A DNA stretch of 64,000 nt from Lineus longissimus. Its lineage: Eukaryota; Nemertea; Pilidiophora; Heteronemertea; Lineidae. The DNA is taken from NCBI RefSeq assembly GCF_910592395.1, contig NC_088315.1, positions 12,030,501 to 12,094,500 of the forward strand, written 5' to 3'. A model generated the notes under the pieces. That model saw nothing but the letters and a program-made list of their open reading frames with translations. It searched no databases and was not told the origin of the DNA. Of this stretch, positions 11,328-21,901 are shown piece by piece. The translations under genes and the position numbers were made by a program. The first letter of the stretch is position 1; every line of letters begins with the position of its first letter.

Positions 11328-13977
11328 TGTTGTACAGCCGTTTCAGCTCGGTGTCGGCGCTTGTAAACGTTTTGGCATTGTCACAGTAAATGAGGCTAGG
11401 CACTGAATGTGTTGAAGTGAAACGTCTGAAAGCTCTTAGAAATGATTCAACAGTTAAGTCCGGCGTGATTTCAAGATGTATGCCTCGCGTGGTGCAACAC
11501 GTAAAGAGACAAACGTACACTTTTTGCATCGAGTCCTTAATTCGTACGTAGAGGTGTGATGTAAAATCTACAGCAGTGGACTTGAAAGCTGACAAGTCGT
11601 TAATCCGAAAGTCTGGCAGTGGTGGTGCGATGGGAGTCAGATATGGACGCCCAGACACTTTCTTACAGATTACACAATGTCCGATGATTTTCTTAACGGT
11701 TGAGCGCATTGATGTGACCCAATACTTCTCCCGAAGATAAGCCATGGTGGACCCTAAGCCGTAGTGTACCACGTTGTGGTGGGCGTTCCGGACGATTAAC
11801 GTTGTTGTGTAGGATTGATTTGGCAGGAGAATTGGGTACTTCCTGTCTGAGCTGACGTCTGAATTAGTAAGCCTCCCGCCGCAACGAATTGTTCCTTTTT
11901 TGTCAAGAACGAGCCCTAATCGACTGATGATTGTGGGTCGAGAAGGCAGCTTATGCCTTCCACTTTGTTCTAACTTCAAGTAATCCGTAACGTGCTTATA
12001 GTATTCGTTTTGAAGATTTGTAATCCATTTTTCTTCCGCGTTAGCGATATCTTGTGCAGACAGTTTATTCCTGTTTTTGAGTCCGGGTTTGAAAGCGCGT
12101 GATACTAAGGCGGTAATTCTCAGAAGTCTATTCCATGAACTGAACTTGTCCTGTGCTATAACGTCGCTGATACTTGCGACAGGTGTTGTTGCGACCATGC
12201 TTGTAACAACGAAGTCATTTTGCATTTCAAACGCGGCTGTCAGAGAGACGGAACTGTTCAATGTTAGGTCGGAAAGTGCGGTTAAAGGCCACGTGGTTTT
12301 ATCATCCTTGAGCCATTTTGGTCCCTGCAGCCATGAAGAGTCCTTCAATTCCTGATGTGTCGCACCACGTGATAAGATGTCTGCAGCGTTTTGTTTGGTT
12401 GACACATGGTACCAAGGAGTCAAGTCTGACTTCTGACGTATTGTTTGCACGCGGTTGTGAACAAACTGTTTGAGTTTTTTATTGGATCTGGGCCAATAAA
12501 GCGCTATCTCTGAATCAGTGCTGTATACCACTTCGATTGTCTGATACTGCGTGATGTAGGTATTTCGCAAGTTCTCTGCATAATTTACCCCCAAGACCAT
12601 GGCCATCAGTTCAAGCTTAGGGACTGTGAAATTGACATTTTTCTCTGAGATGACTTTGTTCTTAGAGCCGATGAGGGCGACTTTATTGTTCTGTTTAGCG
12701 TAAGCGACACAACCAATGGCGGTGGTGGGACATGCATCACAGAATACTACGATTTGTAACGGTTTGCTGGTGTCACCCCCTAGCCAACGGGGTATAGATA
12801 GCATGTGCGTGAGAGAGAGGGACTCCTGTTTGATTGTTTCCCATTCTTGCCGTTCGGTGATTGATAAGTGTTCATCCCAGGTTTTTTGGCCTCTCCACAG
12901 GTTGTTCACGAAAGACTTAGCAGGGACTGTTAGCGGTGCTACAATTCCGAGCGGGTCGAAGATTGATGCGGTCTGAGATGTTACTTTACGTTTTGAAAGT
13001 TCTCCTGATGATTTGAGATCCTTTTTCGCGACTGAAATCTGATCAGATTTGGTATCCCATTTCAGTCCAAGTACCCCTACAATGTCAGATTTTGTTTGTA
13101 CTCCTTCCGATCTGATTCTTTCATCGAGTGTTTCCGAGTTTGAACTCCATTGACGCAAATTGAAAGACGCGTGGTTCATGATCTCACGAGACTCCTGGAA
13201 GTAATCCAATGCTTCCTGATTCGAATCGACTCCGGTTAACAGATTGTCAACGTAGAATTTTGTTTTCATATCCTTGGCAACTGGGGTATCGTAACTAGAC
13301 AGATGCTTGTGCAGAGTGATAGCGAGGGCGAAGGGGCTGGAAACATTTCCGAATATGACAGTGTTACAGTGATAAGGAATCAGTTCTTTCGAGACATCAT
13401 TGTCTTTATACCAGAGGAATCTAACCCACTTCCTCTCCGATTCTAACAAATGCACAGCTAAAAAGGCACGAGCGATATCTGCGGACAGACCAATCCGTTT
13501 GGTCCGAAAGAGCATGATCAGTTCAGTTAGGTCCTGAAGCATATTAGGTCCTTCATAAAGGCATGAGTTGAGCGATGGGCTACCACTACTGGCGTCAAAA
13601 ACGATTCTCAGGGGGGTTGTTTCACTGTCACGGAGTACGGGAAAATGAGGCAAATAGTGGCCGGTGTCACAGTCATCTGGGCTGCCCTCTGAGATGAAAC
13701 CCTTGTCCAGGTTTTCCTGCATTACTTGGGTGTAGTTGTTGAGAAGGTTTAACTTACGTAATCTTGCCATGACTTGACGTAGCCTGGCTTCGCATTCCCT
13801 TCTGTTAGTGAGTAGTTCCGCGTGGTCTGGTCTCCATGGTAACGGAACCGAATAGTTCCCATCCTTGAACTCGATTTTTTGCATGAAGTCCGATTTAAAC
13901 TGTTCTTCGAAATCAGTGTCATTTTCATCCGTTGGCTGAAGAGTGCTGCTGTTGATGAATTCCTCAAGTGATTGCAT
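11293..13977 (-). pseudogene. BEL pol: reverse transcriptase, RNase H, integrase N-terminal half
   Basis: An 894-codon open frame. RT blocks: LRIVFDASSGSPSLN, IGLSADIARAFLAVHL (first Asp), and the catalytic box FYVDNLLTG (a YVDN/YVDD-type box usual in BEL/Pao). The connection/RNase H-like region includes IFDPLGIVAPLTVPAK, IVVFCDACPTTAIGCVAY and VPKLELMAM. The integrase begins with an H2C2 zinc finger (HHNVVHYGLG ... HCVICKK) and shows the first two catalytic aspartates in STAVDFTS and LIYCDNAKTF. The frame starts directly after an in-frame TAA that separates it from the protease, and it ends prematurely at 11293 by a frame change before the integrase glutamate. Confidence 0.92.
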
Positions 13978-14004
13978 CTCGGGATCATTGTCCTCGATGA
14001 TATG

Positions 14005-14475
14005 TTAGTTTGCGGTTGTGTTGATTCGATCTGCTGATGTAATCACGGAGTGTTCGATTTTAACGGGAAACAGTGGTCCTGACACAAAACATCCCAAATT
14101 TGAATACTGTACTGTCGGCCCGTCCCCTTTCACTAGACGATTTTCAAGGAACTGGAAGGCATGATCACATCCAATCATGATATCCACGGTGAATTCATCG
14201 GCACTAAAGTTATTTGCTAGCTTGTTTTCAATGTTCGCTATGTATGGGTACTCCTTACATGTATTCCATCCTCGTTGATTGATGGGGTTGACTATTTCAT
14301 CGGTGATGAGAACTTCAATTATTTTGATGCCGTCAGTGGTTGCAATTTCAACATTTGCAATGTCGTATTGCCGTTTTGAAGAGTGGCCTCCGAAGCCATT
14401 AACACTTATGGATTGGGAACGCACCGGGTTGAGTTGAAGCTTTTGTGCTGTATCTTTGCGAATGTAAGAGGACAT
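14005..14475 (-). pseudogene. BEL aspartic protease (retropepsin-like) region
   Basis: This 156-codon frame matches the peptidase region of BEL elements: SSYIRKDTAQKLQL directly after the active-site loop, then IANVEIATTDG, IMIGCDHAFQF and NLGCFVSGP. The active-site loop itself lies just upstream, across a frame change near 14490, and reads LLETG where LLDTG is expected, so the catalytic Asp is replaced by Glu. The frame ends in a TAA followed in the same frame by the pol ORF. Confidence 0.8.
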
Positions 14476-15110
14476 GCTTCCTCTATCAACCCTGTTTCTA
14501 GTAGAACTGTGGACGGCCTATTGGTTGCGCGTTTTTTGGAGTTCACGTTTGTTGTTTTAAATCCCACGTGATCATTGATATCGATTTTTCGTACATCGGA
14601 GTACTTGGGGGTTACGGCACACATTCCTGTGTTACTTGAATTTCTGTATTTCTGTTCAAAGTATTCGTGAAGACTGGTGTGGTGCTTTTTACCACACGTG
14701 TGGCATTTGCTGCGGTTGTTACATTCCTTGGCGATATGAGATGTTCGAAGACAGTTGCTGCACAGGCGTTTGTTGAAAACGGCATTGTATCGGTTTGTTG
14801 GTGATAGAGTGCATTCAAAACAACTGTGACCGGAGTTGCAGAATTGACACATTTTGGGTTTGGCTGTGGGCACACTTACAAACGAATCCAATGAAACTTT
14901 ACTCCCGTTCAGGTTTCGATTCTGATTCTGCATACTTTTCCTATGACTAATATCCGACTGTGGAGGAGCATCTGCGCGTTCTCCAACGTTTTCAAGCTGT
15001 TCCGAGAAAGACTGCATGAATCGCTTTAAGTCAAAAGCATCCTGTGGCCCTGAGGTTCCCATTTTTTTCCTGGAAGAATTTCGGTAACTTCTTTTCGATG
15101 ATTGGTACAA
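14406..15110 (-). pseudogene. BEL Gag C-terminus with zinc knuckles
   Basis: This 234-codon frame contains three Cys/His clusters: MCQFCNSGHSCFEC, LCSNCLRTSHIAKEC (CCHC-type knuckle) and CHTCGKKHHTSLH, as expected for the nucleocapsid part of a BEL Gag. It overlaps the N-terminal Gag frame between 15031 and 15110, where an indel changes frame, and it runs on into the degenerate LLETG protease loop before losing frame again. Confidence 0.85.
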
Positions 15111-15876
15111 TAAACGGAGCGCATTTGTAGATATCGACGTTGAGGTTTTCTAGGGACCGTATGTCCCCCATTACTCGGTTGTGGAATTCCCGGAGAGCAT
15201 TATAATGTCCTGCAGGCCCTGGCATTTCTAAGAGGTTATTCACATGTGATCGAATGATTTTTCGGGGTTGTCCGAAACGTTCTTTCAAGATTTCTACCAG
15301 TACTTTCAGGTTTTCCCCCGAAGCTTGAAGACCAGCAACAGCGTCTGTCGCTGAGCCCGTTAACTGTCCCTTGATATAATTGTATTTCGTGATATCCGCA
15401 TAGTTAGCACTGAGAACATCTGCTTCAATCGTGTCCCAAAAGGATTTCCATGATGTGTAAGACCCGTCGAATGTCGGTAATTTCAACTTTGGCAGTTGCG
15501 CTGTTTTGGGTACTGACGCGGCTGGCGCGTCGACTGTCGCTGGCTTTGCGACCGTTTTCTTGGACTGTAATTCTACAAACTTACTCACGTGCACTAGTTT
15601 GGTTCGATTGTCTATATTCCTCTGTTTCGTTTGTAAGATTTCCTCTTTGGTTAGGTCATCTTCCTTCTGTTTTGTAACTAGTTTCGCTATTTCCACGTTC
15701 AGACTTTGTAACTTGACGAACGTTTCGTCGATTTCTGTTGAACATGCTTCAACTTTTGACAGTTCGAATTTCGTTGGTGACTCCTTTTCAATCACGGCAT
15801 TTGCCTGTTCGAAACCGGTGTCCAAGGCTTCCTGTAACAAGTCTCTGTTTTTCTTGAGTTGATCGATTTTATCCAT
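15031..15876 (-). pseudogene. BEL Gag N-terminal region
   Basis: The 281-codon frame starts with ATG at 15876 (MDKIDQLKKNRDLL) 72 bases after the primer binding site. It has a Lys/Glu-rich, coiled-coil-like N-terminus of about 100 residues, then the signature LPKLKLPTFDGSYTSWKSFW and ERFGQPRKIIRSHVNNLL of the Gag region often annotated DUF1759. It is truncated by a frame change close to 15060, and the zinc-knuckle part continues in the overlapping frame. Confidence 0.88.
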
Positions 15877-15930
15877 TTTGACCTTTACGTTAGTACATTG
15901 CGTTGTGTATTTACTCGGTGAATTTCCCAG

Positions 15931-15948
15931 ATCCTGGTCACGGCACCA
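15931..15948 (-). promoter_or_regulatory. Primer binding site, tRNA-His-like
   Basis: The 18 bases directly next to the LTR end (CA|TGG in element orientation) begin TGGTGCCGTGACC, complementary to a tRNA 3' end ...GGTCACGGCACCA. Acceptor half TCACGGC pairs with GCCGTGA, the usual tRNA-His acceptor stem, so tRNA-His is the likely primer. Confidence 0.7.
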
Positions 15949-15991
15949 TGTCGAAAACTCCGCACTTCGGGTTTTCTACTGGGGAGTTGCT
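15949..15991 (-). repeat. BEL terminal repeat, right copy
   Basis: Identical to 10005-10047. Beyond 15991 the LTR presumably continues rightward (a polyadenylation-like AATAAA occurs on the minus strand near 16045), but without a matching partner its outer border cannot be fixed. Confidence 0.75.
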
Positions 15992-16089
15992 GACTACAAA
16001 TTGATGGTGAACTTGACTCTATCGTATCTTTTTTACAACTGACTTTATTTCTACAAACTATTGACTAAGTAAACAAGACTACGAATTAA

Positions 16090-16985
16090 CAGATGGTAAG
16101 TAAACATTAACACGAATTGAATTCGAATTAAAACGTTGATACGTATTGGGGCGTCACACTCAATTCGGTTCATACCGATCTCAATCCGCTTTAACCAACA
16201 CGGTTCTTAAACCGAATTGAATGCGAATCAGCTAATCCGAATCAACGAAACCGTATTGAGATTTCAAGTGTGACGCGCTTGATACGAATTAAGGTTTTCG
16301 ATCGCACTGCGCATGCGCCCGGCGCATGGAAAGTGACCTTTGACCGCGGGAACTAGTGCTCCGAACTAGTTAACTGATGTATTTAAATGATCTCATTAAC
16401 TCAAATCGTTTTTCGTTATGCCATTGAATAGGGAAAAATCAACTCCCTTGCACGTGACTTGCATTTCCATTTCCTGGCAAGGTATGTTGCCGCCGGTTCG
16501 TTGGTCAAAGGTACGCTGGTCAGCAACATCGTCGCGGCGAGGTTTTCCCCGGTTTTGGCCTCGTTTTCGAGGGCGAGGCCGGGATTCTCCGCTAATAGCG
16601 ACGGTGGTGTTGACTCGCTGAGGACACTCCTCTTTGACCCGAACTTTGGCAATAGGCATGGCCGGGAGATGGAAATGGTCAAGCACCTTACGCGATTTTA
16701 ACTTGTTAATAATGACTGTGTGATACTGTGATATTATATACTTATATGTTTTGTACTCGTAAATTTTATTCTCCCATATGGGAGGTTAATAAATAATAAT
16801 AATAATAATAATAGATGGCGCGTCGTTAGTATGCATTGAGTGTGGCGCGTTTTAAACCAATTTGAATGGGTATTCGGGCCAGTGTGACGCGACCGTTCTG
16901 AAACTGGATTAATCAATTCGTATTCCGGAGAGCGCTCTACGGAATTCGGTTTCAATTCGCATCCAGTGTGAACACTTAGACGATT
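16090..16985. repeat. Possible non-autonomous element with repeated AGTGTGACGC motifs
   Basis: GCGTCACACT at 16151-16160 is answered by AGTGTGACGC near 16267 and again near 16881, with variants near 16838 and 16950. Palindromic words built from AATTCGAATT, CGAATTGAAT and TCAATTCG fill 16110-16260 and 16900-16970. A GC-rich centre (16440-16670) has short ORFs on both strands with no recognisable domain. The arrangement suggests a decayed inverted-repeat DNA element, but borders and target duplication are not clear. Confidence 0.4.
16788..16813. repeat. (AAT)n microsatellite
   Basis: A run of TAA/AAT repeats of about 26 bp. Confidence 0.9.
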
Positions 16986-17084
16986 AAGCTTAGCTTAATC
17001 CGCAAGGATTTCCTCAGACTTCCTGGCTCCATGCAGCTGCAGCGACTTGTCGAACTAATAACTTGATTCAGGAAATGACTTGGT

Positions 17085-17640
17085 TCAGGAATGCGTAATT
17101 CCTGACACCTTGGTCCAAACAGAGGTTACCTCCCTGTTGCAGTTCTCGTTCCAATGGCAGACAGAAAGATTAGCTCGCATTTGGTAATTATCACTCCCCA
17201 TCGAAATACGTTTATCGTTAAATACATTAAAAACATTGTTAAAGGATTCTGTGTGAAAAGTGTCTTTCCCGAAAACATAGTCCGCAGGGTACTTGTACAC
17301 AACATTTCCCTGAATCGCTTTTTGTAACAGATCCTTTGCTGTCTGTGCTGTCAAAACTACCCTTGATGGTTTATAACTCCTGTCTTTTCGGCATCGGGAA
17401 GTAACAGGACATTCCCTGTGGTCATTACTATAATGATTAATAACATTTTCAAGTGATTTTTTTATTTTGTCCGCGTCCCCATCACAGTTTTTCACAGCAT
17501 AGTGAAGATGCGTTGCCAATGGCTGGGCCTTGTCGTGCAACTGTTCATGCCAAGTACTGCCATGTCGTTTTTAGCCCCTTTGCCCACTTCGAGTACTGCC
17601 TTGCTTGCCCCTTTGATGCCATGCCATAGTTCATTGATTG
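17085..17640 (-). pseudogene. Transposase-like gene fragment (multicopy family)
   Basis: A minus-strand frame of 151 codons (17085-17540) continues upstream in another frame to about 17640 (LWHGIKGASKAV...GKGAK). It contains NHYSNDHRECP, TSRCRKD, KYPADYVFGKDT, HTESFNNVFN, KRISMGSDNY and SVCHWNENCNRE. This layout (cysteine pair, then H-x-ESFNN, then a conserved W-N-E-N motif) matches a group of high-copy transposase-like proteins in invertebrates, but I cannot assign a superfamily. The piece is truncated at about 17640, exactly where a LINE begins on the opposite strand, so the LINE probably landed in it. At least one frameshift is present. Confidence 0.6.
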
Positions 17641-17642
17641 AT

Positions 17643-20027
17643 CATTTCTTAATGTCAGAAAGCCTACTTGATTTGTTAAGCGCGTACGATGTGGAACATA
17701 AAGGTTATAACCTATCAGACCATTCGTGTTTACGTATCTCTGTCAATTTACCAGCTCCGAAAGTACATTTAGGGGGAGAGAGGGTGAACAATACGATCAA
17801 GTTAAAATGGGATAAAGCATCACCTGATAACCTTGATAATTACCGGGAAAAACTGAATGACAAATTAAGGCAAATAGTGATACCGAACGCAGTTAGATGT
17901 CAGGACATGGGATGTACGTGCGGGGATCACAAGTTCGAAATTGAGTCGTTTCATGATGATCTGATAAACGCGTGCATATCGGCAGGCAAAGATTCAATAC
18001 CAAAAATTAATCGTAATCGTCCGAATGGAAGAGTAGGGTGGAACCCCGCCCTCGATGAATGTAAACAACGAGCCATTTTCTGGCACACCATATGGAAAGA
18101 GAATGGCAGGCCTAGAAATGGTGTTGTAGCAGACATTAGACGTCGAACAAGAGCGCTGTATCACTATGAGGTCAGACAAATCAAGAAGGAGCAAGATAGG
18201 GTCTCGGCAAACAAATTAGGGAGTAAAACAAACGTGTGGAATGAAGTCAAGAAAATAAGAGGCAAATCAAACGAATTGCCAAAGACGATGGATGATAAAG
18301 TGGGAAATGAACAAATTGGTAACCTCTTCGCAGAAAAATTTAAAACTTTATATAACAGTGTCTCGTACAATCTAGATGAGATGGAGGAACTGCAGTCTGA
18401 TATTGACAAAGGTGTGGTGGACAAATGTTGTTGAGGTTTATGTCATAGCAATCATAACATAGATGTCGAAGACATTAAAGCAGCGTTAAAATGTCTAAAT
18501 AGTGGTAAACAGGACAGCATCCCGAGTCTTTCTACGGACCACTTCATCCAAGGAGGTGATAGGCTCTCGGTATATATCGGTCTCTTGTGGTCACTATGGT
18601 GCGACATGGGTACTGCCCCAATGGTTTCTTGAAAACTTTGGTAATTCCAATTCCTAAGGACAGTAGGAAATCCCTAAGCGCCTCAGAAAACTACCGCGGT
18701 ATATCACTCAGTAGCGTTCTGGGGAAGATATTAGACAATGTCATTATCAGAAATCATAGCCAGGCACTGGCGTCTTGCGACGCCCAGTTCGGTTTCAAAA
18801 AGAACTTATCGACAGCAGATTGTAGCTCTGTAGTCAATGAGGTCATAAGATACTATAACAATAGAGGATCTCCGGTATATTGTGTCACCCTGGATGCAAG
18901 CAAGGCCTTTGACTGTGTAAACTTTGTGAAGCTATTTCGAAAGCTGATTAATAGAGGAATATGTCCATTGATAGCAAGGTTTTTAGCTTGCATGTATACA
19001 AATCAACAGATTAGCGTGAAGTGGGCAGATTACGTATCAAATCCGTTCACCGCCACAAATGGGGTGAAGCAAGGTGGTGTATTGTCACCGATATTATTCA
19101 ATCTGTATTTAGACCACCTACTGGAGAGCATGCAGGAGTCGGGAGTGGGGTGCCGCATAGGCCATGTTTATGCCGGAGTGTTTGCCTATGCGGACGACGT
19201 AATAATACTGGCACCCACCATCTGGGCGTTGACAAGGATGTTAAAAATTGCCAAATTATACACGTTAGATTACAAGATAACATTCAATGCGAAAAAAAGG
19301 AAATTTATTGTGTTTGCCAAAGGTTTAGATATCGTAATAGACTATATAATGTTTGACGGAAATAGGTTATATGCAGTGGAATCGGAGGTCCACCTCGGAT
19401 TTCTGTTAGGTCCAGATGTACAGCGTAGAAGAGTTGACCTTGGTATTAATGAACTATATAAAAAGACTAATATGGTAATGGCGTACTTCGGTCATGCAAA
19501 TGCAGACATTCGATATGCTCTCTTTAAGAGTTTTGCTACCTGTCTATATGGTTTTCAGTTCTGGGACACAACATCTCATTACATTGAAAATGTATTATAC
19601 AGCATGGAGGAAATGTGTAAGAAAGATTATGTGTATACCGAGTGGGACTCATAATCAGTTAATTCCGCTTATAATCAGTGATTGTGATATGGAGACACTT
19701 TTGGAAAGGAGGACATTGAGATACATCGAACATATATTCAAATCAGATAACATTTACTTAATGTTATGTAAGAACTTGTTACTGGAGGGAAGCGCGTCGT
19801 ACCTGAGTAAAAACTTTATCAAAATCAGTCGGAAATATGGTTTTTGTAAATATGACGCTGTCCGCATAAATTACTCATATTCAATTGTAAATGGAGTTGA
19901 TGAGAACACTGAATCATTTAGAATCGCACAGCAAATCAGAGAGCTACTAAAATTGAGGGATTCCGGTCATTGTCTCTTATCAAAGGAAGAGTTAGGACAA
20001 ATTATAGACTTCTTTTGCACTATTTAA
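17643..20027 (+). pseudogene. LINE ORF2 remnant: endonuclease end and reverse transcriptase
   Basis: Three frame-shifted segments cover one ORF2: about 17643-18434, 18587-19654 and 19610-20027. The first starts with DHFLMSESLLDLL...GYNLSDHSCL, the C-terminal end of an APE-type endonuclease (conserved SDH). The second is the RT: VIPIPKDSRKSLSASENYRG, CDAQFGFKKNLSTADC, catalytic VTLDASKAFDCVNFVKLF, NGVKQGGVLSPILFNLYLDH, and FAYADDVIILAP. The third is the C-terminal region (CIPSGTHNQLIPL, DMETLLERRTLRYIEHI). A stop after KCC and two frame changes (near 18595 and 19620) make it inactive. The clade is not certain; the RT style differs from the 6.4-8 kb element. Confidence 0.85.
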
Positions 20028-20140
20028 TAATACATAAGATACGTTTTTGTAATGCACTTAAGGTTCAAAGACAAGTTAATCTGCACTATGCACAACAATC
20101 TGTACTAGTTTTGTACGAATAAACATATATATATAGGTCG
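17643..20140 (+). mobile_element. 5'-truncated LINE, plus strand
   Basis: A non-LTR retrotransposon copy truncated inside its endonuclease domain. It reads from the C-terminal endonuclease motif through RT to the ORF2 stop at 20027, followed by about 100 bp of AT-rich 3' UTR. The 3' border is approximate. Its 5' junction abuts the transposase-like fragment on the minus strand. Confidence 0.75.
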
Positions 20141-20760
20141 TTTTGGTTTACAGTCTCCTTCTGATGGACACGAATGTACTTGTTCACAGACATATTCCTG
20201 TCATGGGTGTGGATTCCAACTTTGACCTCCTTTGAATTGAAGTAGTTGTACAATCGTTGAGTTCCAAGGCATTCATGCCGCTGGCACATTTGTCGTTGGT
20301 GCATGATATGTTTTGGCAAGAAAGAACATTGTTTGTTTTAGCACCCAGACATGCAATACTACTGTCCTTGGCATTCTTGCGCCACCCATGCCTGGCATCA
20401 GTCTCAATCTCAATCCCAGCTCCACTGGGGTACTGCTGGACCTCTTCCGCCAGAGCATTTTCCGTGGAAGCTTGGTATTCCTCCTGCACACTGGGCTTAT
20501 ACGAGTCAAATAAAACTTTCTGTTTTAATTTGGATAGGACACCAATTCCTGAGCCGTCACAAAATCGCCTATATTGCACTGCAAGCATGCCACTTGATAA
20601 GAAGCCATGTCCAATTCTTGCGTTACAGAGAAACTCTCCATTTGGCAAATACGGCGAGGATGACCACGTATAGTTGTGTCTAGACTTGTGTTTTTTGCAT
20701 TGAATTTTTTTTATCACAGTGTTTCCACGGTAAATTGTATTAACCACTGACAATTTAGCA
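20086..20760 (-). pseudogene. DDE-like transposase gene, C-terminal part
   Basis: Two overlapping minus-strand frames read as one protein interrupted near 20280 by a frame change. Landmarks in order: WSSSPYLPNGEFLCNARIGHGF, SGMLAVQYRRFC, a probable first catalytic Asp in EIETDARHGWRKNAKDS, then LGTQRLYNYFNSKEV and a second acidic motif in IHTHDRNMSVNKYI, TVNQND. The D-x-R and T-H-D-R-N motifs recur in a large family of invertebrate multicopy transposase-like proteins. The superfamily is not certain. The gene is interrupted at 20761 by the tail of a LINE; the upstream part of the same gene probably continues at 21521-21901. Confidence 0.6.
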
Positions 20761-21480
20761 GATAAGATAAGATAAGATAAGATACGATAAACTTTATTTT
20801 TCATCGGTATGGGAATACATAAAAAACGTGAGCTGTGGTGGGCTCTTCAACCGATATCTAACATGAATAAAATAACAAAAGAATAAATAATACAGAGTTA
20901 TCACAAGATTAATTTACAAATAGTAAAACAATAGCCCTACAGGGTTATGTCTCTAAAAGGCAATAGTACAAACACAGTTTAAAAAGCGCACATAGCACAT
21001 TTACATTTATCACCCTTCCAAGTTAATAAAAGTTTACGAAAAATGGTAAAATTATTGGCCTCACGGATATGGTTTGGCAGGTCATTCCAAATCCGTGAGG
21101 CTTCATATATAAAACTATTTTTACCATATGATATACTGTTAAAATGATTGATCTGCACATTATTGCTACGAAGGTTGTGCGAGATTTCTTTTTCTTTTAT
21201 AAGGTTCAACAAGTAGGAGGGTCTTTGTTTTTCTAGGATTTTGTACACTTCTTCAGCAATAGTTCTCTGTCTGCGTAGATGTAGGGAGACCGAAGCGTCC
21301 TCTGCGAGAAGTGACTCGTATGAGCTGGTATGATCTTTATACACAAGTTTAAGGGCCCTATAATTTAATCTTTCCAGTTTTTTTGTGTTAGATACACTAC
21401 AAAAATGCCAGATGATTGGGCAAAAATTAAAATTTGACTGGATGAAACATTGATAGATAGTTTTACGGCAACTGATCGGA
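20761..21480 (-). mobile_element. LINE 3' end with (GATAA)n tail, minus strand
   Basis: The 3' end is marked by five GATAA units at 20761-20785 and a preceding polyadenylation-like context. The minus-strand frame at 20979-21344 (YKDHTSSYESLLAEDAS, NSFIYEASRIWNDLPNHIRE, FRKLLLTWKG) is the C-terminal tail of a CR1/L2-like ORF2; the signature is the R-x-WNDLP-x-HIR motif. The copy is strongly 5'-truncated and sits inside the transposase-like gene. Confidence 0.8.
20979..21344 (-). pseudogene. LINE ORF2 C-terminal fragment
   Basis: A 121-codon frame ending in LLTWKGDKCKCAMCAF. RIWNDLPNHIRE is the hallmark of the ORF2 C-terminus in CR1/L2-group elements. No RT motifs remain because of 5' truncation. 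Confidence 0.8.
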
Positions 21481-21520
21481 AGGTACTGACCTATACGTTT
21501 TAAAACATTGATTTAACGTT

Positions 21521-21901
21521 TTAAAACAACGTTTTAGAACAGTGTTCTCCATGCTGCTGCGCGACTTCCAAAATTTTGTCGAAAGACACCTCACAGGTCG
21601 CAAATATTGACTGATCAGTCTTTTCCTTGGGCGTGGCCACATACATGTTCATACTGGTACGATCATCTGATGAATTCGCATCGGTATGATCCACAGGGTG
21701 CTTCTTTTCCCAAAAGTCCAACATATTTTCCAAGACAGTAGCATTAGTGGCACCCCCAAGTTTTCTTTTTAGATAGTCCCTAACTCTTGCAATCTTTGAC
21801 AGCATAGTAGCCTTGAATTCATTGTCTCCTGGGATATCAATTTTAAACCTAGGGGGTCGATTGTACTGCTTTGCGTGATATTCTTCCATGTCTTCCATCA
21901 T
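21521..21901 (-). pseudogene. Probable upstream exon or part of the same transposase-like gene
   Basis: A 126-codon frame rich in charged residues: MMEDMEEYHAKQYNRPPRFKI, ARVRDYLKRKLGG, ATNATVLENMLDFWEKKHP, then FATCEVSFDKILEVAQQHGEHC. It lies directly upstream, in minus orientation, of the LINE that splits the gene. The end ...HGEHCSK would lead naturally into the cysteine/histidine region at 20760. No independent domain is recognised. Confidence 0.45.

Larger units (their letters stand above)
10005..15991 (-). mobile_element. BEL/Pao LTR retrotransposon (decayed, inverted)
   Basis: This is a complete-length but inactive BEL/Pao element transcribed leftward. Order from right to left: an LTR end at 15949 onward, a tRNA-type primer binding site abutting it, Gag, zinc knuckles, retropepsin, RT/RNase H and integrase, then an LTR end at 10005. 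The pol order (protease, RT, RNase H, H2C2 zinc finger, DDE integrase) and the Gag with KLKLPTFDG are diagnostic of BEL/Pao. Three frame changes (near 15060, 14490 and 11310) and one in-frame TAA near 13998 break the polyprotein. The two ends share only 43 bp, so full LTR limits on either side cannot be drawn. The outer limits given are those of the shared repeat. Confidence 0.85.

Noticed and set aside
12077-12976. Plus-strand ORFs inside the BEL region
   Set aside because: Antisense to the 894-codon pol frame.
15450-15862. Plus-strand ORFs opposite Gag
   Set aside because: Shadows of the BEL Gag frame.
20257-20683. Plus-strand ORFs of 66-138 codons
   Set aside because: Antisense shadows of the minus-strand transposase-like gene, which has recognisable motifs.
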